Source: an uncultured Roseibium sp. (GTDB taxonomy: Bacteria; Pseudomonadota; Alphaproteobacteria; Rhizobiales; Stappiaceae). Taken from it: a stretch of 64,000 nt of DNA. The stretch spans positions 1 through 64,000 of the forward strand of contig NZ_CANMNP010000009.1 of NCBI RefSeq assembly GCF_947499295.1. The letters are read 5' to 3'. Below, piece after piece: positions 46,436 through 55,800 of the stretch. The notes under the pieces are model-generated. The model searched no databases, was not told the origin of the DNA, and saw only the letters and a program-made list of their open reading frames with translations. Each line of letters starts with the position of its first letter. The stretch's first letter is position 1. The position numbers and the translations under genes are program-made.

Positions 46436-47317
46436 ATGCACGATGGCGATTCGGACCGGCGGTCGCGTGGTCGACGCGGCGGCAAGCGCGAGTTTGGCGG
46501 TCCGCAAGACTTCGGCAGTGATTTTGGCGGAAGCGACTTCGGTGGCGACTATGGCGGCGGCCGCAGTGGAGGTTACCGGGGCGGACGCGACAATGATTCA
46601 GGTGGCGGCTACGGCCGCGACAACAGGGATGGCGGATATGGCGGCGGCCGCGGCGGATACGGCGGCGGCGACCGGGACGGTGGTTATGGCGGCGGAGGCC
46701 GAGGTGGCTACGGCGGCGGTGGCGGAGAACGCGAAGGCGGCGGTTACGGCGGCGGACGTGGCGGTTTCGGCGACCGTGACGGCGGCGGTGGTCGTGGTGG
46801 CTACGGCGGCGGCGGCGCTGGCGGTGGCCGCGGCGGATATGGCGGCGGCGGCGGCCGTGGTGGTTATGGCGGTGGCGGTGGCGGTCGCGAAGGCGGCGGT
46901 TACGGCGGTGGTGGTCGTGAGGGCGGCGGTTACGGCGGCGGCCGGGACGGCGGCTATGGCGGTGGTCGCGGCGGATACGGCAATCGCGAAGGTGGTGACG
47001 GCGACGGCTTCCGTCAACAGCGTCCTCGCAGGGACGACGCCCCTGTTGAACGCGGTCCACGCCAATCCGGTACGGTGAAGTTCTTCAAGACGGACAAGGG
47101 TTTCGGTTTCATCACACCTGATGAAGGCGACGCGGATGTGTTCGTCCATATTTCAGCTGTGGAGCGTTCCGGTATGGCCTCGCTGGACAGCGGGCAACGG
47201 ATTTCCTTTGAAACCGAGCCCGACCGGCGCGGCAAGGGACCGAAAGCGGTGGACTTGCAGGTCGTGGAAGAAGACGGCGGTCCCTCGGAAGAAGACAGCA
47301 CACCTGTCGAGGAGTAA
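46436..47317 (+). CDS. Cold-shock-domain protein with long Gly/Arg/Tyr-rich N-terminal arm
   Basis: Residues 1 to about 195 of this 293-residue protein are almost wholly Gly, Arg, Tyr, Asp and Ser in GGY/RGG-like units (GGGRGGYGGGDRDGGYGGGG). A basic linker (QRPRRDD) leads to a cold-shock domain at about 210-277 with the RNP1 and RNP2 motifs KGFGFITP and VFVHIS. The last residues are acidic. Ordinary CSPs are about 70 residues. Gly-rich arms with RGG and GGY bind RNA and promote condensation in eukaryotic proteins; that this one does so is inferred. AAGGTGA precedes the ATG and an intrinsic terminator follows. Confidence 0.9.
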   Translation: MHDGDSDRRSRGRRGGKREFGGPQDFGSDFGGSDFGGDYGGGRSGGYRGGRDNDSGGGYGRDNRDGGYGGGRGGYGGGDRDGGYGGGGRGGYGGGGGEREGGGYGGGRGGFGDRDGGGGRGGYGGGGAGGGRGGYGGGGGRGGYGGGGGGREGGGYGGGGREGGGYGGGRDGGYGGGRGGYGNREGGDGDGFRQQRPRRDDAPVERGPRQSGTVKFFKTDKGFGFITPDEGDADVFVHISAVERSGMASLDSGQRISFETEPDRRGKGPKAVDLQVVEEDGGPSEEDSTPVEE

Positions 47318-47359
47318 GCCTCCAATCACGGTGTGACTGCACTGGTGAGAACGGTTTCT

Positions 47360-47391
47360 AGGGCGCAGCCTTGCTGCGCCCTTATCGTTTT
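47360..47391 (+). terminator. Intrinsic terminator after the cold-shock gene
   Basis: AGGGCGCAG (47360-47368) and CTGCGCCCT (47374-47382) form a perfect 9-base stem with loop CCTTG, followed by TATCGTTTT, 43 bases after the stop. Confidence 0.88.
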
Positions 47392-47477
47392 CCAGCATCA
47401 CGATGCGCGTCTTCAATGATTGCAGGTGTCACTCCTCGAAAGCGCACCCCTGGCAACTCATGTGACAAGAACCAAGA

Positions 47478-48002
47478 ATGAACAATGAGAACAATACGGT
47501 CCGGGTTCGTCCATTTCTTCCCGGAGATCTGGCAACACTGCTGCCACTGAACAATGCTGCGGCGCCGGGTGTCAGCGCGCTGAGCGCAGAAGCGATGCTG
47601 GACCTGATCAACAGCGCATTGATCAATATCGTCGCGGAAATCGACAACGTGCCAGTCGGCCTGCTTTTATGCCTGGCGGATGGTGCTGACTACGGCAGCC
47701 CAAACTATATCTGGGTAAGCGAACGCTATTCCAATTTTGCTTATGTAGACCGCATCTTTGTTGACGAGACGCTGCGAGGCCGAAGAATCGGAGACGCGCT
47801 TTACGCGGAGCTCTTCCGCCACTTCGCCGGGACGGGCCGTTCGTTCCTGTGCGAAGTCAATGAACGCCCACCGAACCCCGGTTCCCTGAGGTTTCACGGG
47901 CGCCTCGGTTTTCAGGAAGTCGGGAAGGCAGATCACGGAGGCACTGCTGTTATCTACATGAAACGAGATCCGGAGCCTTCTCCCGGGGAAGGTGCTCAAT
48001 GA
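47478..48002 (+). CDS. GNAT-family N-acetyltransferase
   Basis: The 174-residue protein has the GNAT fold: VRVRPFLPGDLATLLPLNNA at the start, VPVGLLLCLADG, YVDRIFVDETLRGRRIGDAL with the acetyl-CoA P-loop (RGRRIGDA), and CEVNERPPNPGSLRFHGRLG (motif B). The substrate is unknown. The stop overlaps the rlmJ start by 4 bases (ATGA), so the two are translationally coupled. Confidence 0.88.
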   Translation: MNNENNTVRVRPFLPGDLATLLPLNNAAAPGVSALSAEAMLDLINSALINIVAEIDNVPVGLLLCLADGADYGSPNYIWVSERYSNFAYVDRIFVDETLRGRRIGDALYAELFRHFAGTGRSFLCEVNERPPNPGSLRFHGRLGFQEVGKADHGGTAVIYMKRDPEPSPGEGAQ

Positions 48003-48847
48003 ACTACCGTCACGCCTATCACGCCGGAAACATCGGAGATGTGCTCAAACACATCGTTTTGACCAGGTTGATCGTCTATTTCCAGCGCAAGGACAAACCT
48101 TTCCGGGTTCTGGACACGCATGCCGGCATTGGCCAATACGACCTGAAATCTACAGAAACTCTCAAAACAGGCGAGTGGCAGCAAGGGATCGGGAAAGTTC
48201 TCGCTGCCGATGCTCCTGCTTCGGTCGCACCCCTTATCGCTCCCTGGCTCGACGTAATCCGCCACCTCAACCCAAGTGGTGACCTGACGGTCTATCCCGG
48301 GTCACCCAGCCTCACGCGGCAAATGTTGCGAAAGACTGACCGGCTAAGCCTGACCGAGCTGCATCCGGCCGATTTCAAAACACTTTCTGCGCACTTTGAA
48401 GGGGACTATCAGGTCAAGACCATTCACCTGGACGGCTGGATGGCCATGGGCAGTTTTCTTCCGCCAAAAGAAAAACGGGGCTTTGTGCTGGTCGACCCGG
48501 CATATGAAGAGACCGATGAATTCGATCGTATGACCCAAGCGGTTAGCAAGGCCTATCGGAAATGGGCCAGTGGGACCTATGCGCTCTGGTATCCAATGAA
48601 GGATGCAAAGGCGATCAACCGAATGCACGAAGCTTTTGAATTGTCCGGTATCAGGGATGTGCTCGCAATTGAACTGAATGTCGGGAAAAGTGGCCCTGAT
48701 ACCCGGATGCTCGGATCCGGAATGACTTTGATCAACCCGCCATTCACTCTTGCGGATGAAATGCGCACTGTGCTGCCGTGGCTGTGTGACATTCTGCATC
48801 AGGGGCCCGGCACAAGTTGGCAGGTCAATCAGTTGATCGCCGAATAA
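47999..48847 (+). CDS. rlmJ: 23S rRNA (adenine(2030)-N6)-methyltransferase RlmJ
   Basis: This 282-residue protein matches RlmJ (YhiR): MNYRHAYHAGNIGDVLKHIV at the start, FRVLDTHAGIGQYDL (SAM-binding), FPGSPs-type segment VYPGSPSLTRQMLR, and GFVLVDPAYEE, the DPxY catalytic motif (here DPAY), followed by YALWYPMKD and GSGMTLINPPF. It methylates A2030 of 23S rRNA during ribosome assembly. It overlaps the GNAT gene by 4 bases. Confidence 0.95.
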   Translation: MNYRHAYHAGNIGDVLKHIVLTRLIVYFQRKDKPFRVLDTHAGIGQYDLKSTETLKTGEWQQGIGKVLAADAPASVAPLIAPWLDVIRHLNPSGDLTVYPGSPSLTRQMLRKTDRLSLTELHPADFKTLSAHFEGDYQVKTIHLDGWMAMGSFLPPKEKRGFVLVDPAYEETDEFDRMTQAVSKAYRKWASGTYALWYPMKDAKAINRMHEAFELSGIRDVLAIELNVGKSGPDTRMLGSGMTLINPPFTLADEMRTVLPWLCDILHQGPGTSWQVNQLIAE

Positions 48848-48941
48848 TTGCACCGCAGGGCACTTTTGCTCCGATCGACGCTTGACGTTGAACGTCTGCT
48901 CGCCCATCGTCTCCACTCAGTTTGCCTTCGGAGTTATTGCC

Positions 48942-49388
48942 GTGCGTATTGCCCGTTCCGCCCGTTTGATCCTGTCCGTCCTGACCGCCTGTGCAAGCCT
49001 GGCCACGCCTGTGATTGCCGACGAACACCGCGCCTACTTTTCCTTTGGCGGTGAACCTCGCCTGCCGGATTGCACGGCTGGTTCCGTTCAAAGCGCAGTT
49101 GCCGGTTCCGTTGCAAAGGCACGGAAAGACTATTATGGCGGCCGCACCATTCTCAGCATCGAGGAAATCACGGAAGTGGCCTACCGGGCCAACGATGTCA
49201 GCCCTCTTGCACGCCGTTTCTGCCGCGGCAAGGCAAGCCTATCTGACGGCAGCTATCAGTCCGTCCATTACATGGTCGAAGAGCATGCCGGCTTCGTCGG
49301 CGTAAGCTGGAACGTGGAAGCTTGCCTCGCACCATTGGACAAATGGCGCGTCTACGGAGCATATTGCAGCACCGCGCGTCCACACTGA
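48942..49388 (+). CDS. Small secreted protein, function unknown
   Basis: With the GTG start at 48942 (GGAG 8 bases upstream) the product has 148 residues and a signal peptide (LILSVLTACASLATPVIA). The mature part has Cys in PDCTAG, RRFCRG, EACLAP and AYCSTA, probably two disulfides, and the pattern VHYMVEEHAGFVGVSWNVEA. I do not recognise the family. It is followed after 28 bases by the secreted RNase T2 gene, so the two may be co-expressed. Confidence 0.65.
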   Translation: MRIARSARLILSVLTACASLATPVIADEHRAYFSFGGEPRLPDCTAGSVQSAVAGSVAKARKDYYGGRTILSIEEITEVAYRANDVSPLARRFCRGKASLSDGSYQSVHYMVEEHAGFVGVSWNVEACLAPLDKWRVYGAYCSTARPH

Positions 49389-49416
49389 CGCAAAATCCCG
49401 CGGCAAAGGACAATCC

Positions 49417-50070
49417 ATGGCGCTGATCAGCCGCGCATTGAGCTTTTGTGCATGTCTGATGGCAGCGAGCCTACAGTCGGTCTCTTCGCTCGCCGATCAG
49501 CCGGGCGACTTCGACTTCTATGTCCTTGCGCTGTCCTGGTCGCCCACCTACTGCAAACAGGAAGGTGAAGACGCGAACCCTCATCAATGTGATGTCCGCA
49601 ACCCCTTCCGTTTCGTCGTGCATGGCCTATGGCCTCAATACGAAAACGGTTATCCGTCCTCCTGCCCGGGCGTACGCCAAAGGATAGATCGGCAAATCGC
49701 TGTTGAAATGGAAGATATCATGCCCAGCCATGGGCTTGTTTTCCACCAGTGGCGCAAGCACGGCACATGCTCGGGTCTGGAGCCAGGGGACTATTTCGGC
49801 CTGACCCGTGAAGCCTATGAAAAAATCACTATTCCGGGCGCATTTGAGAAGCTGAACAAGCGCGGCAAGGCAGCACCGGCAACGGTTGAGAAGGCTTTCA
49901 GACTTGCCAACCCGGGCCTCAAGGAAGACGGCATGGCCGTCACCTGCTCAAGGGGCGAGTTTGAAGAAATCCGCATATGCCTGACCAAAGATCTCGCATT
50001 CAGGTCCTGCGCCGCTGTCGACCGCAGAGGTTGTCGCTCCGGTAACCTCTCTGTTCCGGCGCCGCGCTAA
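49417..50070 (+). CDS. Secreted ribonuclease T2
   Basis: This 217-residue protein has a signal peptide (SFCACLMAASLQSVSSLA) and both RNase T2 active-site segments: FVVHGLWPQYENGYPSSC (CAS I, catalytic His) and FHQWRKHGTCSG (CAS II, His, Lys, His). Further cysteines fit the family disulfides (ICLTKDLAFRSC). The enzyme cleaves RNA with little base preference through a 2',3'-cyclic intermediate in the periplasm or outside, plausibly for phosphate and nucleotide scavenging. AAGGAC precedes the ATG. Confidence 0.93.
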   Translation: MALISRALSFCACLMAASLQSVSSLADQPGDFDFYVLALSWSPTYCKQEGEDANPHQCDVRNPFRFVVHGLWPQYENGYPSSCPGVRQRIDRQIAVEMEDIMPSHGLVFHQWRKHGTCSGLEPGDYFGLTREAYEKITIPGAFEKLNKRGKAAPATVEKAFRLANPGLKEDGMAVTCSRGEFEEIRICLTKDLAFRSCAAVDRRGCRSGNLSVPAPR

Positions 50071-50117
50071 CCGCACCCGAAAACGCGCCACCTGTCCAAT
50101 TCTAAGGAAACATCGTC

Positions 50118-50765
50118 ATGAAATTGCGTTCTTCACCGCCTTCACCGTTTGGCCGGAAGGTGAAACTGGCTGCGGCAATCCTAGGATTGAAGGACAGGAT
50201 CGAGATGGAAGACGCGAACACCGCAGACCCATCCGACAGTCTTCGCAGCCAAAACCCGCTCGGCAAGATCCCGGCACTGATCCTGGACAATGGCGATGTT
50301 CTATATGACAGCGCCGTTATCGTGGAGTATCTGGACCATCTGGCTGGTGGCGGTAAACTGCTGCCCCAGGGCGATACCCGTTTCACCGTTCTTCGCGACC
50401 AGACACTGGCTGACGGCATTATGGATGCAGCCCTGCTCAGGGTTTATGAAAAGCGCTTCAAGGATCCAAAGTACCGGGATCCTGCCTGGGACGCCTATCA
50501 GGGGGCAAAGGTCGAGCGTGGCCTGGCGCATTTTGAAGCCAAAACGCCCCCTGCCCCATCTGCTGCAAACGATGTCACTGTAGCGTCCTTGACGCTCGCC
50601 TGCGCGCTTGGATATCTCGACATGCGCTTTAATGGCGATTGGCGGTCAAATTATCCGAACCTGGTTGCCTGGCTAAGCGCCTTTGAAAACGCTGTCCCCG
50701 CATTCGCTGATACGAAGCAACCCGCTTCGCCGGTTCCCGACAACGCTCCGGCCCTTCTGCAATAA
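50118..50765 (+). CDS. Glutathione S-transferase-family protein
   Basis: The 215-residue protein has the GST N-terminal thioredoxin-like domain (MKLRSSPPSPFGRKVKLAAA; NPLGKIPALILDNGDVLYDS with the cis-Pro and Ser that bind glutathione; VIVEYLDHLAGGGKLLP) and a helical C-terminal domain with VASLTLACALGYLDMRF. SPPSPFGRKV gives a Ser in the usual catalytic position. It follows the RNase T2 gene by 47 bases on the same strand; a functional link is not obvious. Confidence 0.9.
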   Translation: MKLRSSPPSPFGRKVKLAAAILGLKDRIEMEDANTADPSDSLRSQNPLGKIPALILDNGDVLYDSAVIVEYLDHLAGGGKLLPQGDTRFTVLRDQTLADGIMDAALLRVYEKRFKDPKYRDPAWDAYQGAKVERGLAHFEAKTPPAPSAANDVTVASLTLACALGYLDMRFNGDWRSNYPNLVAWLSAFENAVPAFADTKQPASPVPDNAPALLQ

Positions 50766-50874
50766 AAGGCTGTCAGACTGGAAGCAAACCAGGTTCGGTG
50801 CCTGATGCAAATCGGCACAACGGACCGGAGGTCGGCGGGTAGATCGAACGCTGCCCACCAACGCACCGACGGAA

Positions 50875-53800
50875 CTATGTTCCTCTGCCGGACAAAGGGC
50901 GCCGGCCCCGGATTTTCAAAAGCCGGCGCCCGCTTGAAACAGATTGTCCGAAATCGCTTTGCAACGCCAGAAGCGTGGGCACCAGCAGGATCACGAGGAA
51001 AAGGCCGACCCCAAGCCCATAAGCCAGGGTAATAACGGTCGGCTTCAGGAAGAGCGCCTGACGACTCGTTTCAAACAGCAGCGGCGCAAGTCCGAAAACG
51101 GTCGTTGCCGTCGTCAACACGACTGCCCGCAAACGATCGCAGACCCCTTGCACCAAAGCCTGACGGAACGGATGGTTTTTGGCGTATTCGTCGATTGTCG
51201 TGACAAGCACGATACTGTCGTTGATGATGATACCGGACATGCCGATGAAGCCGACCACGGAGAACATCGACAGCGGCAGTCCGTGCAGGTAGTGACCCCA
51301 GAGCATACCGATCGCACCGAACGGGATGATGATCATGATCATCAGCGGACGTGTCCAGCTTTCAAAAATCCAGCAAAGCGTCAGATAAATCCCTGCCAGG
51401 CAGAGCGCAAATCCCAGCATGGCATCCGACAGGAAGGACCGTTCCTGTTCCGCCAGACCGCTCATCTCGCTTTCAACATCGAAATCCGATGAGAGTTGCG
51501 GCAACAATTCGCTTTCCAGAATGCTTGTGACCCGCGCCGCTGCCTCCGGATCGTCTTCCGAAACATCGCCGGTCACCCTCAAAGTGCGAAGACCATCGCT
51601 GCGCCGGACAGACGCAAATCCGTAACTGCTCTCCACATTGACGATTTCACTGAGTGAGACATAAGTGCCCGAATTGGTGCGAATGCGAGTGCTGGAAAGA
51701 AACGATGCGTCGGTTTCGTCATCGGGCATCAGGACCTTGACCTTGGCAGTCCGGCGACCGACGGGGAATTCCGCAACTTCAATACCTTCCAGCCTGTTGC
51801 GAAGCATCTGAGCAACGTCATCGGTGGTGAAACCCAGTGCTTCCCCACGTGGCGTCAGCGTCAGGCTAAGTTCGGGCTTGTCATAGGCGAGCGTATCTTC
51901 AAGTGCACTCACCCCTTCCATCGGGGCAAGCGCCTGTTTCAGGAACTCAGCCGCCGCTTTGAGGTTTTCAGTGGAAGATCCATAAAGCTTGACGTCAATG
52001 GCGTCCCCGCCGGGTCCGGACCGCTCCCCGCGCAGGGCCAGGGTTTCAAGAAGCGGCGGCCGCCGGATTTCTTCACGCCAGTCTCCAATGAACTGAAACG
52101 CGGAGTATGGCCGCAGGTCCGGATCCAGAAGTTCGATGGAAATGCCACCGAGCTGGTCGACGTCCTTGGAATCGGCACCGCTCAAACCGCGCCCCGCAGT
52201 TCCTCCCACCGTCGAAAGTGCGAAGCTAACCGGCTCCGTACCATACTCCTCTTGATACCGCGTATTCACGACATCAAGTGCTCGCTCCAATTCAGCAATC
52301 ATCGCTTTGGTGTCTTCGCGTTCCGACCCAGGCATCATGGCGATGCTTGCAGACACAACTGCCCTTTCCGGCGCGTTGAAGAAGCGCCACCTGACACTGC
52401 CATCGACAAACAGCGTCAGCGACAGCAACAGAACCATCACTGCAAAACCGATGACGGGGTAGCGAACCGTAATCAACCAATCGACAAACCGTCGGAACAG
52501 GTTCTCGCGAAACCAGACAAAGCCGCGGTTGAACAACCGGTTCGGCAGATCGTACCAATGAGTTTTTTTGCTCGCTGACAAGGCGTGGTTCATATGAGCA
52601 GGCAGGATCAGGAAGCTCTCGACGAGACTGGCAACCAGTACAACTGCGACGGTAAACGGGATGTCCGCAATCAGCGTCCCGAACCTGCCGCCGATCGCGA
52701 TCAGTCCGACAAAAGCAATCAGGGTGGTGATTGACGCACTGAAGACCGGAGCAGTCATCCGGCGCGCTGCAAGACTGGCAGCTTCTACGGGCGGGTACCC
52801 GCGCCTGTGCAGGGAATCTGCGTGTTCACCAACCACGATCGCATCATCCACGACAATGCCGAGACAAATGATCAGCGCAAAGACAGAAACCATATTGAGC
52901 GTCAGGCCAAACGCATACATCAACCCGATAGTTGCCGCCATGGCAACCGGTATGCCAGCAGCGACCCAGAACGCCGTTCGCGAAGACAGGAAAAGAAACA
53001 GAAACGCAAGCACCAGCGACAAGCCGAAAGCACCGTTCTCGATCAGGATATTCATCCTGTCGATAATGTTTTGCGAACGGGTCCGGGTCAGTTGAACCTT
53101 GACGCCTTCCGGAAGGGTTTCCTGAAATTCTGCGGTGATCCGTTCAACATCCCGCTGAATGGAGATGGTGTCGCCCTGAGCGCTTCTGTCGACCCGCAGC
53201 ACAGCTGCCGGCATGCCTTTGTGATAGTAGGCACGTCCGCTTTCCACGCCTTCCGTCACGATTTCCGCAACGGAACGCAGTTGCAGCTTTTCACCCTGAG
53301 AAGGTGCCTTGAGGACAATTTCGCCAAGGTCCTGCTCGCTTCGCCGCGTCTGGCCCGTCCGGAGCCGCGCACCGCCTCCGCTCACGTCACCTGCAGGCGT
53401 GGTTTCCATTTCCGCTTCAACGACATCGGCGATCTCGCGCAGGGTCATATCGTGGCGGACCAGCATGTCCTCGCCGACATTGACCCTGATAATCGGATTG
53501 GCCAGTCCCTGAATGGACACCCGCGTAACACCCTGGCGGAATAGGGTGGTCTGCAAGTCTTCCGCGAACCGGGCCAGCTGGTCGATATCCACCGGCCCGA
53601 AAATCACGACGTCTGTCACCCTGTCGCGATAAACCCCACGCGTGACCACCGGCTCCTCGATACCCTCAGGCAAGCTGGAACGGGCCTGGTCGACGGCGGC
53701 CTTAACATCGTCGGTCGCCTGCCCCATGTTCCAGTCGTCTTCGAATTCCAACTCGATGCTGACAGTACCTTCACGGGCAACGGACGTTGCCTCATCCACG

Positions 53801-54054
53801 CCATTGATGGCGAGAAGCTGAGGGCCGAGTATTTCCACGACGGATTGATCGAGATCTTCCGGCCCGGCACCAGGCCAGTTGATCTCCACGTCGACTTCTT
53901 CGCGTACAAAATCGGGAAAGAACTGGGTTCTGATCTGCGTACTGGCTGCTATTCCGGCCAAAAGCATGAGGAGCAGCAACAGGTTTGCTGCCGTCCGGTG
54001 GCGCACCATGTAATCCAGAAACGACGCAAATCTAGGTCCACCGGGTGAACGCAT
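50875..54054 (-). CDS. RND-family efflux permease (HAE1-like)
   Basis: The 1059-residue protein is a full-length RND pump: TM1 near the start (TAANLLLLLMLLAGIAA), porter-domain signatures (VEINWPGAGPEDLDQSVVEI), then the central block GIVVDDAIVVGEHADSLHRR in TM4 carrying the proton-relay Asp pair, and a repeat-half FIGMSGIIINDSIVLVTTID. The motif order is that of AcrB/MexF-type drug/lipophile pumps rather than metal pumps. Its gene follows the adaptor by 43 bases on the minus strand. No outer-membrane TolC-type gene is adjacent, so the pump must share one. The last codons contain a 10-base inverted repeat. Confidence 0.94.
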   Translation of the reverse strand: MRSPGGPRFASFLDYMVRHRTAANLLLLLMLLAGIAASTQIRTQFFPDFVREEVDVEINWPGAGPEDLDQSVVEILGPQLLAINGVDEATSVAREGTVSIELEFEDDWNMGQATDDVKAAVDQARSSLPEGIEEPVVTRGVYRDRVTDVVIFGPVDIDQLARFAEDLQTTLFRQGVTRVSIQGLANPIIRVNVGEDMLVRHDMTLREIADVVEAEMETTPAGDVSGGGARLRTGQTRRSEQDLGEIVLKAPSQGEKLQLRSVAEIVTEGVESGRAYYHKGMPAAVLRVDRSAQGDTISIQRDVERITAEFQETLPEGVKVQLTRTRSQNIIDRMNILIENGAFGLSLVLAFLFLFLSSRTAFWVAAGIPVAMAATIGLMYAFGLTLNMVSVFALIICLGIVVDDAIVVGEHADSLHRRGYPPVEAASLAARRMTAPVFSASITTLIAFVGLIAIGGRFGTLIADIPFTVAVVLVASLVESFLILPAHMNHALSASKKTHWYDLPNRLFNRGFVWFRENLFRRFVDWLITVRYPVIGFAVMVLLLSLTLFVDGSVRWRFFNAPERAVVSASIAMMPGSEREDTKAMIAELERALDVVNTRYQEEYGTEPVSFALSTVGGTAGRGLSGADSKDVDQLGGISIELLDPDLRPYSAFQFIGDWREEIRRPPLLETLALRGERSGPGGDAIDVKLYGSSTENLKAAAEFLKQALAPMEGVSALEDTLAYDKPELSLTLTPRGEALGFTTDDVAQMLRNRLEGIEVAEFPVGRRTAKVKVLMPDDETDASFLSSTRIRTNSGTYVSLSEIVNVESSYGFASVRRSDGLRTLRVTGDVSEDDPEAAARVTSILESELLPQLSSDFDVESEMSGLAEQERSFLSDAMLGFALCLAGIYLTLCWIFESWTRPLMIMIIIPFGAIGMLWGHYLHGLPLSMFSVVGFIGMSGIIINDSIVLVTTIDEYAKNHPFRQALVQGVCDRLRAVVLTTATTVFGLAPLLFETSRQALFLKPTVITLAYGLGVGLFLVILLVPTLLALQSDFGQSVSSGRRLLKIRGRRPLSGRGT
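50897..50931. repeat. 10-base GC inverted repeat at the 3' end of the RND gene
   Basis: GGGCGCCGGC (50897-50906) and GCCGGCGCCC (50922-50931) are perfect arms around 15 bases. The hairpin lies in the final coding codons of the permease gene and downstream of the convergent GST gene, so it may fold in both transcripts. Confidence 0.75.
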
Positions 54055-54097
54055 TTCAGATCACTCCACTCAAGTCATCAGCTCCGAAGCCACGCCT

Positions 54098-55603
54098 CTA
54101 TCCGCTGCGCCCACGCCTTTGCTCCAACCGGTCGACAAGATCTTTTGGCACCATCGGTTTATTCAAAAGCGCCAACAGACGGGCCTTGCGGTTCTCCGGC
54201 ATGTTGGAGTCGTTCAGCTGAGCAATCAGCGCTGCGCGCCGCTCCGGATCCAGGGCAACCAGATCTCCCGAGTTTCGCTCATCATTTGCCGGCGACGCAT
54301 TGGCAACAGCAGGGCCTTCAGGCTGGTCTGTGCTGCCATCCGTGTCCCTCGGCGAGACCTTCAATCCGGTCCCCAATTGCGGAAGCCGCTCCGTTACGTA
54401 CTTTTCGCCAAATGGAACATTTGCCAGCACAACATCCTCGCGCATGCGACGAAGGACCTTGGCCTGGATTTCTTCAATCCTGTCGCCCTCACCGATAATC
54501 AACAGTCTACCGTCTTCGGTCACCGCACCAGCCGGCACTACTGCGACAAGGTTCAGTTCTGGTTCCTGGATCTCGACTTTCACAAAATCGCCCGGACGCA
54601 GCACGGCGCCTGGTTCAATTTCAAGCGTTGCAAACAACGTCCGTCCGGCTTCCCCTTCCGCGACGACTGCCGCCGCGCGGTCGATATTGCCCGGAACGAC
54701 GATTGAGCGCCCGCCGAGTTGCAACGTCACGGAGACAGGCGCTTTGATCAGCTTGCCGCGATCATCCAGAAGTCTGGCAAATTCGCTGGTGGAAAGGGAA
54801 AATTTCACTTCCAAAGCAGTTGGATCGATCAAAACAGCAAGGGTTTCCGACTGGCTGACTCGGCGCCCCAGGGTCGCGTCGACTTCCGACAAATAGCCAT
54901 AGAAGGGCGCTGTGAGCGTCGTTTCATCCAGAACACGCTGCGCATCATTGAGCGCGATCTGAGCCCGCTTCACAGTCAAGTCCATGCGTTCGATACGTTT
55001 GCGCGCGGTAATAACGGACTGCAGACGGTTGCTCAGAGACTGTTCAAGAGAGGCAACACCCAGCTCTTCTGTCTCAACTTGAACGGCCGTCGAATAGCCC
55101 TTGTCCTTGAGTTGCTGTTGACGTTCCAGTGCCTGTCTGCGCAGTGCGAGCTGGCGGCGAGCTGCTTCCAGCTCCTGTTCAGCACCGACAATTGCTTCCT
55201 CGGCCTCGGCCTTCTGCGCCTCTGCGTCAGCCAGCGCGGCCTCTGCGTCCAGGAATAGAAATTCGGCATTTGCCGGATCAATCTTGAGAAGCAACTCACC
55301 TTCGGCGACAGCAGCGCCATCCCGGAACTTGCTCGCAACGTTTACCAGACGGCCTTCAGAACTTGCCCTGAGCTGCAGACTGCGCCAGCTTTCAACCTGG
55401 CCAAATGCAGTTGTCAACGGCGTGACGGTTTGTGGTGCAAGCTCACTTACATTGACGGAATAGGTGCGCTCTCGAGCAGGTCTCTGACGCGTGGTTTCTT
55501 CTGCCGTCAGGGCATCATAAAACTGATAGGCGCCGTATCCGGCAAACCCGACCATGATCGCCATCAATGCCAGACCCAATAGTCCGCGCATCAAAAACCG
55601 CAT
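54098..55603 (-). CDS. RND efflux periplasmic adaptor subunit
   Basis: The 501-residue protein begins with a membrane anchor or signal (LLGLALMAIMVGFAGYGAYQ), then the adaptor order: barrel-sandwich hybrid start (LQLRASSEGRLVNVASKFRD), long coiled-coil hairpin (LADAEAQKAEAEEAIVGAEQ), lipoyl return (LNDAQRVLDETTLTAPFYGY), beta-barrel and membrane-proximal domains (VVPGNIDRAA, VVPAGAVTED). It links the RND permease to an outer-membrane channel. The last 80 residues are an extra Asp/Pro/Ala-rich stretch ending with ALDPERRAALIAQLNDSNMP, then MVPKDLVDRLEQRRGR, which adaptors normally lack. Confidence 0.93.
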   Translation of the reverse strand: MRFLMRGLLGLALMAIMVGFAGYGAYQFYDALTAEETTRQRPARERTYSVNVSELAPQTVTPLTTAFGQVESWRSLQLRASSEGRLVNVASKFRDGAAVAEGELLLKIDPANAEFLFLDAEAALADAEAQKAEAEEAIVGAEQELEAARRQLALRRQALERQQQLKDKGYSTAVQVETEELGVASLEQSLSNRLQSVITARKRIERMDLTVKRAQIALNDAQRVLDETTLTAPFYGYLSEVDATLGRRVSQSETLAVLIDPTALEVKFSLSTSEFARLLDDRGKLIKAPVSVTLQLGGRSIVVPGNIDRAAAVVAEGEAGRTLFATLEIEPGAVLRPGDFVKVEIQEPELNLVAVVPAGAVTEDGRLLIIGEGDRIEEIQAKVLRRMREDVVLANVPFGEKYVTERLPQLGTGLKVSPRDTDGSTDQPEGPAVANASPANDERNSGDLVALDPERRAALIAQLNDSNMPENRKARLLALLNKPMVPKDLVDRLEQRRGRSG

Positions 55604-55748
55604 TCACCTCTCCACCAAAAACATCGCCCCTGCCATGATTGCAGGCACGGACATTGCCGCAGCATTTAGTACAATATCAGTCTAATACCATGGTTGTGGG
55701 GCTAAATTCTGAAAAGCTTGTAACCACTTGTAACCGCTTGTAACAAAG

Positions 55749-55774
55749 AACCCGGCACCTTCCGGCACCGGGTT
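55749..55774 (-). terminator. Terminator-like hairpin after the outer-membrane barrel gene
   Basis: AACCCGG (55749-55755) pairs with CCGGGTT (55768-55774) with an inner partly paired loop; read on the minus strand it is followed by CTTTGTTAC. It lies 27 bases after the stop of the barrel gene. The T-run is short, so efficiency may be modest. Confidence 0.55.
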
Positions 55775-55800
55775 GAATGCTGTCAATTCTGAAACGGGGC

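Noticed and set aside
46317-47060. Arg/His-rich minus-strand frame of 247 codons
   Set aside because: It is the complement of the Gly-rich repeats of the cold-shock gene; composition alone explains it.
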